Shown: positions 19,324-27,406 of the stretch, piece after piece
How the letters are laid out: each line of letters starts with the position of its first letter
Position numbering within the stretch: the stretch's first letter is position 1
Origin: Dehalococcoides mccartyi
GTDB lineage: Bacteria; Chloroflexota; Dehalococcoidia; Dehalococcoidales; Dehalococcoidaceae
DNA length: 64,000 nucleotides
Reading direction: 5' to 3'
Assembly (NCBI RefSeq): GCF_001889305.1
Contig: NZ_CP013074.1
Coordinates: forward strand, 1,178,001 to 1,242,000
The notes under the pieces: model-generated
What the model saw: only the letters and a program-made list of their open reading frames with translations
Databases searched by the model: none
What the model was told of the DNA's origin: nothing
Position numbers and translations under genes: made by a program

Positions 19324-20076
19324 TCAAGCGGTTTTCTTGAAATACACCTCAACCGCATCCGCAATAAAAGCGGCCAATCCGGGATGTATCCTGTCAAAAA
19401 ATGCCTTGAACTCAGGGTCATCCCGATAGCCTCTGGAAAGGCCCAGCAAACCTTCATCAGTATACTGAGCAAAGTTTTCCAGCCATTCCCGCCACTTGGC
19501 TATCAGTGCCTGCGAAAGAGAGTGGGCAGGTCCGTTGGGTATATTCTCAGCCAGTCCTTCAAATATAGACTGCCCCTGTGCCTGAAGCTCTGCCATTTTG
19601 GTTTTACCCATTTTTACTACCATCTCTTCGGAACGCCGCACTGTTTCCTCACCATACCGGCGGCGGGCTTCACGACGATAATAATCAATTTTTTCCTGGG
19701 GAAGTCCCTGGTAATATTCGTTTATTTCCATTTCTATTTTCCCTTCCAGACTGGATATAGTTTTCTGAATAGTCTTCTGCAAATCTGCAAGCTTCTTTCC
19801 CCTATCCTTGAGCAAACTGCTCTGACGGCGCAGATTTTCAAGGATGCTCGCATTTTTATCGTCAACCAGTAGTTTTATCCCTTCCAATGGAAACCCCAGC
19901 TCACGGTAAAAGAGTATCTGCTGAAGGCGCAAAGCCTCATCCCGGCCATACTGCCTATATCCGGCAGCAGTATAACTGCGGGGTTTCAGCAGTCCGTGCA
20001 CATCGTAAAAGCGCAGAGTGCGTATACTCACTCCGGCCATTTTAGCAAGTTCGCCCACTGTCAGCAGTTTTTCCAT
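19324..20076 (-). CDS. MerR-family regulator with TipAS-like effector domain
   Basis: About 250 residues. The N-terminal winged helix (LLTVGELAKMAGVSIRTLR) is MerR type, followed by the dimerisation helix and a C-terminal TipAS domain of about 120 residues, with several aromatic and acidic residues. In Streptomyces TipAL this domain traps thiopeptide antibiotics; the ligand here is unknown. An upstream ATG at 20094 is in frame, but it lies inside the promoter spacer, so the ATG at 20076 is chosen. That start coincides with the predicted transcription start (leaderless). Confidence 0.85.
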   Translation of the reverse strand: MEKLLTVGELAKMAGVSIRTLRFYDVHGLLKPRSYTAAGYRQYGRDEALRLQQILFYRELGFPLEGIKLLVDDKNASILENLRRQSSLLKDRGKKLADLQKTIQKTISSLEGKIEMEINEYYQGLPQEKIDYYRREARRRYGEETVRRSEEMVVKMGKTKMAELQAQGQSIFEGLAENIPNGPAHSLSQALIAKWREWLENFAQYTDEGLLGLSRGYRDDPEFKAFFDRIHPGLAAFIADAVEVYFKKTA

Positions 20077-20082
20077 AACCTT

Positions 20083-20113
20083 ATCATAAAGCATTACCTA
20101 AGGTAATGGTCAA
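20083..20113 (-). promoter_or_regulatory. MerR-type promoter with 19-bp spacer and operator palindrome
   Basis: On the minus strand TTGACC and TATGAT are separated by 19 bp, the over-long spacing typical of MerR-activated promoters. The palindrome CATTACCTAAGGTAATG (8-bp arms, one central base, 20092-20108) lies in the spacer and overlaps the -35 box by one base. Autoregulation by the MerR protein encoded directly downstream is the natural inference. Confidence 0.75.
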
Positions 20114-20199
20114 GAGCCAAGGCTAGTCTAACTTTAACCTTGCCATTTTCCGGCCCAGAGTTTAATATTTGTGTATTACCACAGCTTAAAGGAGAAATG

Positions 20200-21474
20200 A
20201 TGGAAAAAGCACTGCTGGAAATAGAAGAAAAAGCCCGCTTAGCCAGAGCCGCTTCCCGCCCTTTAAGTTATACTTCATCGGCCCAAAAAGATGCCGCCCT
20301 TAAAAATATTGCCGCCTGCCTGCTGGATAACGCTCCGGCCATACTGGAAGCTAATTTGAAAGACCAGACTGAAGCCAAAGCGTCAGGTATGCCCTCTGCT
20401 ATGCTGGACCGCCTGATAATCAACCAGAGCCGTCTGGAGGGTATCGCCAAAGATACTCTGGCTATTGCAGCCCTGCCTGACCCGGTGGGTGAAATATTTG
20501 ATATGGGCACAATGCCAAACGGCCTGGTTATAGGTAAAAAACGGGTACCGCTGGGTGTTATTGCGGCTATTTATGAAAGCCGCCCCAATGTCACAGTGGA
20601 TATTGCCGCTTTGTGCCTGAAAGCTGGAAATGCGGTTATTCTGCGCGGCGGCAAGGAAACTATCCATTCAAATACCATCTTGGCAGAGCTTATACGGCAG
20701 GCTGTTGCAGATGCAGGTCTGCCCAAAGAAGCTATCCAGTTTATAGAAAATACTGACCGCAGTCTGGTAAACCACCTGCTCAAGCTCTCAGAACAAATAG
20801 ATTTAGTCATACCCAGAGGCGGTGCCGGACTAATTAGTTATGTTAAACAAAACTCATTTATACCGGTGGTTGCCGGAGGCATAGGGGTAGTACATGTATA
20901 CGTAGATGCTGATGCCAAAATAGCTGATGCGGTAAACATAGCTTATAATTCCAAAGTACAACGCCCCACCGTCTGCAACGCCATGGACACCCTGCTGGTA
21001 CACAAAGATATAGCCGCCACTTTTCTGCCGGCTGTTGCCGCCGAATGGAACAAAGCCGGAGTGGAAATAAGGGCAGATGAAAGAGCCCTGAAAATACTGG
21101 AGAACACTTTCGGCTGCAAGCTGATACCCGCCACTGCAGATGACTGGGGCAAAGAATTTCTGGCACTGGTTGCAGCCGTAAAAGTAGTAGATAGTCTGGA
21201 CGAAGCACTTTCGCATATTGCCAAATACGGCTCCGGACATACGGAAAGCATCGTCACCCAGAACTATAACTCTTCCCAACGCTTTCTGAACGAAGTGGAT
21301 GCGGCTGCTGTTATGGTAAATGCCTCCACCCGTTTTACAGACGGCTCGCAGTTCGGGCTGGGAGCGGAACTGGGCATAAGCACCCAGAAGATGCACGCCC
21401 GCGGCCCCATGGGGCTTAAGGAGATAACCAGCTACAAATGGATAGTCTACGGGAACGGCCAGATACGGGGATAG
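20200..21474 (+). CDS. proA: Glutamate-5-semialdehyde dehydrogenase (gamma-glutamyl phosphate reductase)
   Basis: Second step of proline synthesis. Seen: the aldehyde-dehydrogenase-like fold with IPRGGAGL, the catalytic cysteine in QRPTVCNAMDTLL (about residue 265) and the C-terminal signature region FGLGAELGISTQKMHARGPMGL. The frame is open to 20140, but GGAG at 20191 supports the ATG at 20200 (or 20197). About 424 residues, normal length. It is divergent from the MerR regulator, with which it shares an intergenic region of about 120 bases. Confidence 0.95.
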   Translation: MEKALLEIEEKARLARAASRPLSYTSSAQKDAALKNIAACLLDNAPAILEANLKDQTEAKASGMPSAMLDRLIINQSRLEGIAKDTLAIAALPDPVGEIFDMGTMPNGLVIGKKRVPLGVIAAIYESRPNVTVDIAALCLKAGNAVILRGGKETIHSNTILAELIRQAVADAGLPKEAIQFIENTDRSLVNHLLKLSEQIDLVIPRGGAGLISYVKQNSFIPVVAGGIGVVHVYVDADAKIADAVNIAYNSKVQRPTVCNAMDTLLVHKDIAATFLPAVAAEWNKAGVEIRADERALKILENTFGCKLIPATADDWGKEFLALVAAVKVVDSLDEALSHIAKYGSGHTESIVTQNYNSSQRFLNEVDAAAVMVNASTRFTDGSQFGLGAELGISTQKMHARGPMGLKEITSYKWIVYGNGQIRG

Positions 21475-21508
21475 CTTATTACTCTACTTCCGTAACTGAA
21501 TATAATCT

Positions 21509-21533
21509 AAGGGGGGCTTAAGCCCCCCTTTTA
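21509..21533. terminator. Bidirectional terminator between proA and rph
   Basis: The perfect palindrome AAGGGGGGCTTAAGCCCCCC is followed by TTTT on the plus strand. It lies between convergent genes. Confidence 0.75.
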
Positions 21534-21559
21534 AATATCTGCCACACGGCTGACTAAAG

Positions 21560-22279
21560 CTACGGCCGGGTAATACTATTCTGAATATCAAAAAGCTGTT
21601 TGATACCGACTTCACCCAGTTTAAGTACATGGTCAAGGGTATCACGGGAAAAGGTTTTGCCCTCAGCCGTACCCTGTATTTCCACAAACTCAGCCCGGTC
21701 ATTCATAACCAGGTTAAAATCCACTTCGGCCTGAAAATCCTCATCGTAACAGGGGTCAAGCACAATATTGCCTTTAAAAATACTGACGCTGACCGCCGCC
21801 ACCTGAGAAGTAAAAGGCATTTTGGAGAGAATACCCATATCTACCATCTTCTTAAATGCCAGATACAAGGCTATATATGAACCGGTTATGGAAGCGGTGC
21901 GGGTACCGGCATCTGCCTGAATAACATCACAGTCTATAATAAAAGACCGCTCGCCCAGAGCCGCTAAATCCACGCAGGAACGCAGGGAGCGGCCTATAAG
22001 ACGCTGAATTTCCTGGCTTCGGCCGGATATCTTGCCAGCAGATGAATCCCTCTGGGTGCGGGTAACAGTAGAACGGGGCAGCATGGAATACTCAGCCGTA
22101 ACCCAGCCGTTACCGCTGTTTCGCAGAAACTGGGGGACTTTATCTTCCATACTGACCGAGCAGATTACCCGGGTCTTACCCTGCTCTATCAAAACCGAAC
22201 CCTCGGCAAAGCTCTGGAAACCGGGAGTAATTGTTATCGGCCTTAGCTGGTTGAAGTTGCGGCCATCACCTCTTTGCAT
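21560..22279 (-). CDS. rph: Ribonuclease PH
   Basis: Phosphorolytic 3' exoribonuclease that trims tRNA 3' ends. Seen: RGDGRNFNQLRPI at the N-terminus, GWVTAEYSMLPRST, the RSQEIQRLIGRSLR motif, the DCDVIQADAGTRTASITG signature and a C-terminal EIQGTAEG. ATG at 22279 is preferred over 22294: GGAG lies 9 nt before it and the family starts at M-x-R-x-D-G-R. 239 residues, normal length. Confidence 0.96.
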   Translation of the reverse strand: MQRGDGRNFNQLRPITITPGFQSFAEGSVLIEQGKTRVICSVSMEDKVPQFLRNSGNGWVTAEYSMLPRSTVTRTQRDSSAGKISGRSQEIQRLIGRSLRSCVDLAALGERSFIIDCDVIQADAGTRTASITGSYIALYLAFKKMVDMGILSKMPFTSQVAAVSVSIFKGNIVLDPCYDEDFQAEVDFNLVMNDRAEFVEIQGTAEGKTFSRDTLDHVLKLGEVGIKQLFDIQNSITRP

Positions 22280-22356
22280 GAATACAGACTCCATTTCTAA
22301 ACTAGTTTATACCCGCAAGTATAACACCCTGAAGTAAACGGGGACAACGCAGCCGT

Positions 22357-22770
22357 TTATCCGCTCAGGCTTTCAAATGCCTCTTTAAGCAGGGGAACAG
22401 TAACAATGGAAGCTATTTCAGCAGGCAAAACCCAGCAAAAATCAGTATGCTCCCAGTCTATCTTAGGCGGCCTGTCAATTTTCAGGTGAAAAAGGAAGGG
22501 GTGTATCTGCCAGAGAATACCCAGCGCAGTATCATGGTACTCAAATACCTGTCCTTCTTTGAGCAGCACCAGTTCTTCGGGATTGTAACCGGTTTCCTCA
22601 GCTATTTCAGTGTAAACCTGTTCAAGGGGTGTGGTATCCATATGGCCGGATATAGCTGCCCAAAACCCCCTGTAGCTTCCCACCCGTTGGCTGCGTTTAA
22701 ATAAAAGCACTTTGCCATTTTTTATAAGAAAAGCGGTCACCACCGGCTGTAAACGGGGCAATTTATCCAC
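22357..22770 (-). CDS. Nudix hydrolase
   Basis: 137 residues with a Nudix fold. The catalytic box is recognisable but altered: the spacing from the first Gly is two residues shorter than the canonical pattern, and TEIAEETGY replaces the usual REUxEExGU, so the Arg is a Thr while the metal-binding Glu pair is kept. It may be an (oxidised) NTP pyrophosphohydrolase; the substrate is unknown. The start overlaps the end of the CinA-like gene by 8 bp, indicating one transcript. Confidence 0.82.
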   Translation of the reverse strand: MDKLPRLQPVVTAFLIKNGKVLLFKRSQRVGSYRGFWAAISGHMDTTPLEQVYTEIAEETGYNPEELVLLKEGQVFEYHDTALGILWQIHPFLFHLKIDRPPKIDWEHTDFCWVLPAEIASIVTVPLLKEAFESLSG

Positions 22771-23272
22771 CCGAAATACCTTTCAGGTATTCCTTCAATA
22801 TCTCCAGAACAGCAATAGCCGCCTGATATTTTATTTCTTCACGGCTGCCCGTAAAACGGCGTTCAAATGCTTTGACACCCTTCGGGGCGGCTAAACCCAG
22901 ATAAAATAACCCAACCGGCTTAGACGGAGTCTCACCATCCGGGCCGGCGATGCCGGTATCAGACAGGCAAATATCGGCACCCAGAAGTTGCCTGCCCCCC
23001 GAAGCCATCTGGCAGGCGGTTTCCATACTGACTGCACCTTGGGTGTCCAGTATTCGGGCAGATACACCCAGAAGTTTTTGTTTAATATGGTTAGAATAGC
23101 TGGTAACCGAACCCAGATAATAAGCCGAGCAGCCGGGGATATTGGTAATGGCGTGTGAAACCAGCCCGCCGGTTGCAGATTCTGTCACTCCCAGACTAAG
23201 CTTATGCTTATTAAGCAGCTGCCCTATTTCCCCTGCCAGAGCAGTTAGTTTATAATCTAGGTTATCAATCAT
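22763..23272 (-). CDS. pncC: CinA C-terminal domain protein (NMN amidohydrolase PncC)
   Basis: 169 residues corresponding to the stand-alone CinA-C domain, a nicotinamide-mononucleotide deamidase in the pyridine nucleotide cycle. Seen: GVTESATGGLVSHAIT, the GSVTSYSNHIK region and the GIAGPDG motif. The N-terminal MoCF domain of full CinA is absent. A TATAAT (minus strand, 23279-23284) ends 6 nt before the ATG and there is no ribosome site, so the mRNA may be leaderless. It is divergent from the DUF167 gene. Confidence 0.9.
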   Translation of the reverse strand: MIDNLDYKLTALAGEIGQLLNKHKLSLGVTESATGGLVSHAITNIPGCSAYYLGSVTSYSNHIKQKLLGVSARILDTQGAVSMETACQMASGGRQLLGADICLSDTGIAGPDGETPSKPVGLFYLGLAAPKGVKAFERRFTGSREEIKYQAAIAVLEILKEYLKGISGG

Positions 23273-23304
23273 AATAGTATTATATTACCTTTAGAAGGGT
23301 TAAT

Positions 23305-23598
23305 ATGCCAGCCAAAGAAAGCCCGTTTAGAGTAAATCTAAAAATATTCCCTTCCTCGCAGCGAAATGAACTGTCAGGATACGAGAATGGTTTGCTCAAA
23401 CTCAGGATAGCCGCTCAACCAGAGAAAGGCAAAGCCAATAAGGAACTGATAGACTACCTGAGTGAGTTGCTTGATACACCTAAAGCCGAAATTGAAATAT
23501 GCCACGGACATACAGGGCGGAATAAAGTACTGGCGTTTTACTGCCTTAGTCAGGCGGATTTTGAGGCAAAGATTTCGGCGATTTTGCACGGGTCTTAG
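23305..23598 (+). CDS. DUF167/YggU family protein
   Basis: 97 residues of the small alpha/beta DUF167 family of unknown function. Characteristic features: 'KIFPSSQRNEL', 'KLRIAAQPEKGKANKELIDYL' type region (residues about 32-52), and the HTGRNKVL segment. AGAAGGG precedes the ATG. The last 53 bases overlap the 3' end of the convergent histidine kinase gene, which is long for a tail-to-tail overlap. Confidence 0.88.
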   Translation: MPAKESPFRVNLKIFPSSQRNELSGYENGLLKLRIAAQPEKGKANKELIDYLSELLDTPKAEIEICHGHTGRNKVLAFYCLSQADFEAKISAILHGS

Positions 23599-24733
23599 CG
23601 TTCACTTTTACTACAACCACCTTGGTAGACTTCTTTCTGGGCAACCTGCTGTTTTTTATCGGCAGGTCTATGATAAACCTGGTTCCCTGCCCCAGCTTGC
23701 TTTCCAGTTGTACTTTGCCGTCATGCTCCATAATAATACCGTAGCATACACTCAACCCCAACCCCGTGCCCCGGCTATCTTCCTTGGTGGTGAAAAAGGG
23801 GTCAAATACCCTTTCAGCAATCTCAGGTGCAATACCCGGGCCATTATCTTCTATTATCATGCGGATATAGTTGCCCATATCCTGGGTTTTTATAAGAAGC
23901 CTGCCCCGTCCGTGAGCCTGATACATGGCTTGTTCGGCATTAAGAATCATGTTAATCAGCACTTGCTGTATCTTGTAAAAATCCATCAGGGTAGACGGCA
24001 GATTTTCTGCCAATTCCAATTCCACAACTATATTCTGAACAACCAGCTCGTATTCACGCAGTTCCACAGACTTTCGTATAACATCATTAAGCCCGCACAG
24101 TTTCTTTTCCTGCTCATAGCTGCGGGCAAAGGTACGCAGATTATCTACCACCTTGGCCGCCCGCAAGGCTTCTGTATGAATACGCTCGATATCACGGTGC
24201 TGTTCTTCACTGGTACATTTTCGGGCTAATCTCTCTGAAAAACCCAGTATGCTGGTCAGGGGGCTGTTTATTTCATGAGCCACTCCAGCCGTAAGTGCAC
24301 CTACCGAAGCCAGCCGGCTGGAAAGATTAAGGTCTTTTTCCAATCTCCGCTGGTTTTCTTCAGCTTTTTTACGTTCTGAAATATCCCTGATTGTTAAAAA
24401 TATCAGATTCCTGCCATCCAGCTGGAAGAAATGATAATGTATCTCTATGGGTACGGATACATTATCATTGGTCTTATATACATATTCATTCAAAAGATAG
24501 CGGACTTCCAGCAGTTCCTGCCACAAGGCTGGAGTAATATTAAAACATTCAAAACGAATATCAGCAGGCTGCATTCTCAAAAATTCTTCATGGGTATAAC
24601 CAATATAGCGGCACATTTGCTCATTGGCCTCCATGAATTTCAGCGGTTTTCCTTCCTGTGACACTTCGTAGACCGCCACTGCATCCAGCATATTATCTAA
24701 AAATAAATGAAAAAGTTCTTCTTGTTTCATCAT
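23546..24733 (-). CDS. PAS-domain sensor histidine kinase, soluble
   Basis: 395 residues without a transmembrane segment. A PAS domain (about 8-120) with the PAC-like end FLTIRDISERKKAE leads to the phosphoacceptor His153 in VAHEINSPL. An HATPase domain follows with the N-box Asn265, DNGPG near 296-300 and GTGLGL near 322-327. The C-terminal tail is Lys/Arg-rich. It should sense a cytoplasmic signal. The excisionase-HTH/receiver protein at 25282-25824 is the nearest candidate partner. The ATG overlaps the stop of a short upstream frame (ATGA). Confidence 0.9.
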   Translation of the reverse strand: MMKQEELFHLFLDNMLDAVAVYEVSQEGKPLKFMEANEQMCRYIGYTHEEFLRMQPADIRFECFNITPALWQELLEVRYLLNEYVYKTNDNVSVPIEIHYHFFQLDGRNLIFLTIRDISERKKAEENQRRLEKDLNLSSRLASVGALTAGVAHEINSPLTSILGFSERLARKCTSEEQHRDIERIHTEALRAAKVVDNLRTFARSYEQEKKLCGLNDVIRKSVELREYELVVQNIVVELELAENLPSTLMDFYKIQQVLINMILNAEQAMYQAHGRGRLLIKTQDMGNYIRMIIEDNGPGIAPEIAERVFDPFFTTKEDSRGTGLGLSVCYGIIMEHDGKVQLESKLGQGTRFIIDLPIKNSRLPRKKSTKVVVVKVNAKTRAKSPKSLPQNPPD

Positions 24734-25131
24734 CTATTCCCGTATATCTTGTACCCGAACATAGCCCGCAGCGTGTTTTGACAGGTATCCTTATTGCACA
24801 TAGGTTTTACCCTGTATTCAATTCGGGAAAATACTCCGCTATCCATGCCATTTACTGCAGGGAATCGGCAAAGCTTATCCACCGGTATGTATCTGACGGC
24901 ATCCGGTATAGATGGCATAATAAAACAACTGTGTGCATTCCCGGCTCCGTAACGGAAATGCACAGACGGTTTGTTAGTTCTAGAATTTACCCGCCCGGCA
25001 TATCCCCGGGGATAACTGAAATCAATAGTAACAAAGGTATTCTCAAATATTGCCGAATACCCAATACCTGTTTTCTGGGATTCCGGACTGATATTATTTA
25101 TCATATCAACACCCGAATTTTCTGCTTCCAC
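24730..25131 (-). CDS. Possible small protein upstream of the histidine kinase
   Basis: A 133-residue open frame from GTG, not recognised as a member of any family. Support: it fills the space between a TATAAT (minus strand, 25184-25189) and the kinase, and its stop overlaps the kinase ATG by 4 bases (ATGA). Against: weak ribosome site, unusual composition, and an overlapping open frame of similar size on the other strand. It may instead be leader sequence. Confidence 0.35.
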   Translation of the reverse strand: MEAENSGVDMINNISPESQKTGIGYSAIFENTFVTIDFSYPRGYAGRVNSRTNKPSVHFRYGAGNAHSCFIMPSIPDAVRYIPVDKLCRFPAVNGMDSGVFSRIEYRVKPMCNKDTCQNTLRAMFGYKIYGNR

Positions 25132-25230
25132 CTGATTTTCTTCGGATATCTTCTTCCCCGCTATTCAAATTATTACATCCTTTATTATACATGTTTAAAA
25201 ATGCCTAATAAAGTACAGGATTGAAAATAA

Positions 25231-25259
25231 AAAGACCAACCTGAGGTTGGTCTTCTTTT
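25231..25259 (-). terminator. Terminator of the HTH-receiver gene
   Basis: AGACCAACC/GGTTGGTCT stem with a 3-base loop. Read on the minus strand it is followed by TTTTTATTTT, immediately downstream of the receiver gene stop. Confidence 0.85.
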
Positions 25260-25281
25260 AGAAAGCTAAAATTAAACTGTT

Positions 25282-25824
25282 TTAGGCTTCAGGGGAAATA
25301 CGCAGGAAATTCTTGGTAGCGTTGATGATATCTATCTCACCGAAGGGTTTATTCATAACGCCGAAAGGGCCTTGGGCAAGCACTTTGGTCATGGTATCGC
25401 TATCCGGATAGCCGGTTATGATGGTAACGGGGAGTTTGGGTTTAATTGCCCGAATTTTCTGGTAAAGCTCCGCTCCGTTCAAACCGGGCATTTTGAGGTC
25501 AAGAAATACCAGGTCAAAATCTTTGCTTTGAAGCTGTTCCAAGGCTTCTTCACCATTCTTAGCCATGCAGACTACATGACCTTGCTCTTCCAGCGTTTCT
25601 TTAAACAGACTGCGAACGGTGATTTCATCATCAATTACCAGTACGTTTGCTCTTACACCGACTGCACTCTTGCGCAGCCACTCGTCAATAGATGACTTGT
25701 CAAAACGCCAGCTGTGGCTTACCTTCAACGCAGGTATGGCATTACGCTGGAGAAGACGGTAAATTGTTTTCTGGGTTACTCTGAGATATTCGGCTACTTC
25801 GCGAACAGTCATTAAATCAGCCAT
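25282..25824 (-). CDS. Response regulator with N-terminal excisionase-type HTH and C-terminal receiver
   Basis: 180 residues. Residues 4-51 form a MerR-like/excisionase helix-turn-helix (TVREVAEYLRVTQKTIYRLL), and 60-178 form a CheY-like receiver with Asp65-Asp66, phosphoacceptor Asp109 (FLDLKMPG), Thr137 and Lys159. The order, DNA-binding domain first and receiver last, is the reverse of ordinary response regulators. AGGAGA precedes the ATG. The PAS kinase at 23546-24733 on the same strand is a plausible partner, although a terminator separates them. Targets are unknown. Confidence 0.9.
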   Translation of the reverse strand: MADLMTVREVAEYLRVTQKTIYRLLQRNAIPALKVSHSWRFDKSSIDEWLRKSAVGVRANVLVIDDEITVRSLFKETLEEQGHVVCMAKNGEEALEQLQSKDFDLVFLDLKMPGLNGAELYQKIRAIKPKLPVTIITGYPDSDTMTKVLAQGPFGVMNKPFGEIDIINATKNFLRISPEA

Positions 25825-25881
25825 GATATTCTCCTAATCCTCTATAACAATATATTTAAACTCTTACAAGATACCTTTTAT

Positions 25882-25910
25882 ATTATAGCAATTCACTATA
25901 CAAAGGACAA
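25882..25910 (-). promoter_or_regulatory. Promoter of the HTH-receiver gene
   Basis: TTGTCC and TATAAT with 17-bp spacing on the minus strand, giving a leader of about 50 nt that contains the ribosome site. A second, weaker match (TTGTAA-17-TATAGA, 25841-25869) would start inside the ribosome site and is less likely. Confidence 0.6.
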
Positions 25911-26199
25911 ATAGGGACAAAATCTTGAACATTTTATATATACACTATAATAACCTAATTACTGTATCTTTCAGGCCTATACACATCCCCCAATCGTATA
26001 AAACTCCAACTGTTTGGTTATATTTTTAGTTTGAAATCAGCCGCCAGTATGCCAAAACCACATAGCCCCATACTCAAACCAAAGCTGGCGTTACGTTTTT
26101 TAACGGCATGTGTTATTATTGTAACATAGCAAGGTATTGTAAAATAATACCCATATTAGATACAAGTTAAGTACACTGATATATCGAGGTTGTAATATA
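25911..26199. other. Intergenic region between divergent receiver and hydrolase genes
   Basis: Together with the promoter above, about 375 bases without a gene. AT-rich; a weak hairpin CGCCAG...CTGGCG spans about 26042-26093. No convincing promoter for the hydrolase could be fixed and no coding frame is supported. Confidence 0.5.
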
Positions 26200-27309
26200 T
26201 TGATTCGCAATATTACGATAAGCCAGACGTCAAAAACTATTTTCCGCTGGGGGATGGTGCTGGCCGGGATTGCTTTGCTGGGATTGCCTATGATTATCAG
26301 TGCTGCCATAGTACCTTATGTAGATTCGAGTCTGGTAGCTGAGTATCAGGTGGGCAATACCCAGGGGCAGATAACCTGCTATCAGGCAGGTAAAGACCCT
26401 GAAGTGCTGGAGATATCAATTTGGTATCCGACAAGCGGCGAAGGCAATTTTTCTTATGAGGGATTCAGCGGTACGCTGGCAGATTTCAGCGGCGGGCCGT
26501 ATCCGCTTGTTATTTTCAACCACGGGTTAAATGCCAATGATATTGACCCTCTTTACCTTAAAGAAAGCCTGGTTGGACAGGGATATGTGGTAGCTTCTGT
26601 CCAGTTTAATGATATGTCTTCAATCAGTTTTTCAGATTATCTTTCCACTACTCCCAGAACAGACTGGGATAACCGCACAGATAACCTCTTTTCTGCAGTA
26701 GACAATTTTTTCCGTGATAATTATCTGAACTATCTGGAAAATTTCCGCATAAACCAGTCACGCAGCAGTCTGGATTACGTACTCAACATGAATAAAAACC
26801 CGTCTTCGCCTTTTTACGGGCTGATAGATACGGAAAAAATCGGTATGGCAGGGCATTCACTCGGGGGACTTACCACGCTGGCACTTAGCGGTGCCCACCC
26901 TAACCCGGCTGTAGCTGACTCCAGAATAAAAGCCATAATCCTTTTAGCTACTCCGGCTTACCCCTTTGAAAACAATCTGGCAAATGTAACCATACCCGTA
27001 ATGGTCATGCGGGGAGATTATGACCTGATGATGACCAGTGCCGAAGATAATCTTTGGGTAACTGCCCAAGGGCTTAAGCCGCCTAAATTTTTCCTGGTAG
27101 TCAGCCAATCCCATCACTTCACCTTCAGCCAGTCACCTTACGACATTTCCGACTCTTTACCGCATGTAAACCACGATGCACGGCTGGAAGTTATTATGAT
27201 CTACAGTCTGGCTTTTATGGATTATTACCTGAAGGGTGATGCGAATGCCCTTAATGTACTAGAAAGCCAAGACCCCATGTTGGCTCAATATTATTACGAA
27301 CTAGGCTAA
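26200..27309 (+). CDS. Exported alpha/beta hydrolase, dienelactone/PAF-acetylhydrolase-like
   Basis: 369 residues. An N-terminal hydrophobic segment (about 17-38) looks like a signal anchor. The hydrolase fold shows 'VIFNHGLNAND' (oxyanion region), the nucleophile elbow GHSLGG (about residues 223-228), the acidic GDYD and a late SQSHHF histidine. The long insertion between strands resembles predicted dienelactone hydrolases and platelet-activating-factor acetylhydrolases. The substrate is unknown. TTG start with GAGG 10 nt upstream; an ATG at 26254 is possible but would delete half the signal segment. Confidence 0.82.
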   Translation: MIRNITISQTSKTIFRWGMVLAGIALLGLPMIISAAIVPYVDSSLVAEYQVGNTQGQITCYQAGKDPEVLEISIWYPTSGEGNFSYEGFSGTLADFSGGPYPLVIFNHGLNANDIDPLYLKESLVGQGYVVASVQFNDMSSISFSDYLSTTPRTDWDNRTDNLFSAVDNFFRDNYLNYLENFRINQSRSSLDYVLNMNKNPSSPFYGLIDTEKIGMAGHSLGGLTTLALSGAHPNPAVADSRIKAIILLATPAYPFENNLANVTIPVMVMRGDYDLMMTSAEDNLWVTAQGLKPPKFFLVVSQSHHFTFSQSPYDISDSLPHVNHDARLEVIMIYSLAFMDYYLKGDANALNVLESQDPMLAQYYYELG

Positions 27310-27355
27310 ACCCAACCGAGCCGCTTCTGCCGAAGAAATTTTCAAAGACAAAATA

Positions 27356-27386
27356 AAAAGCCCTGCTCTCACAAGCAGGGCTTTAA
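27356..27386. terminator. Bidirectional terminator between hydrolase and zinc-ribbon genes
   Basis: AAAAGCCCTGCT pairs with AGCAGGGCTTT around a 6-base loop, with A and T runs on either side. Serves both convergent genes. Confidence 0.85.
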
Positions 27387-27406
27387 TTAGTTTCTTAAAC
27401 TAGTGA

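Noticed and set aside
24658-25224. 188-codon plus-strand frame over the kinase leader
   Set aside because: It overlaps the kinase 5' end and the minus-strand frame, lacks a ribosome site and resembles no protein.
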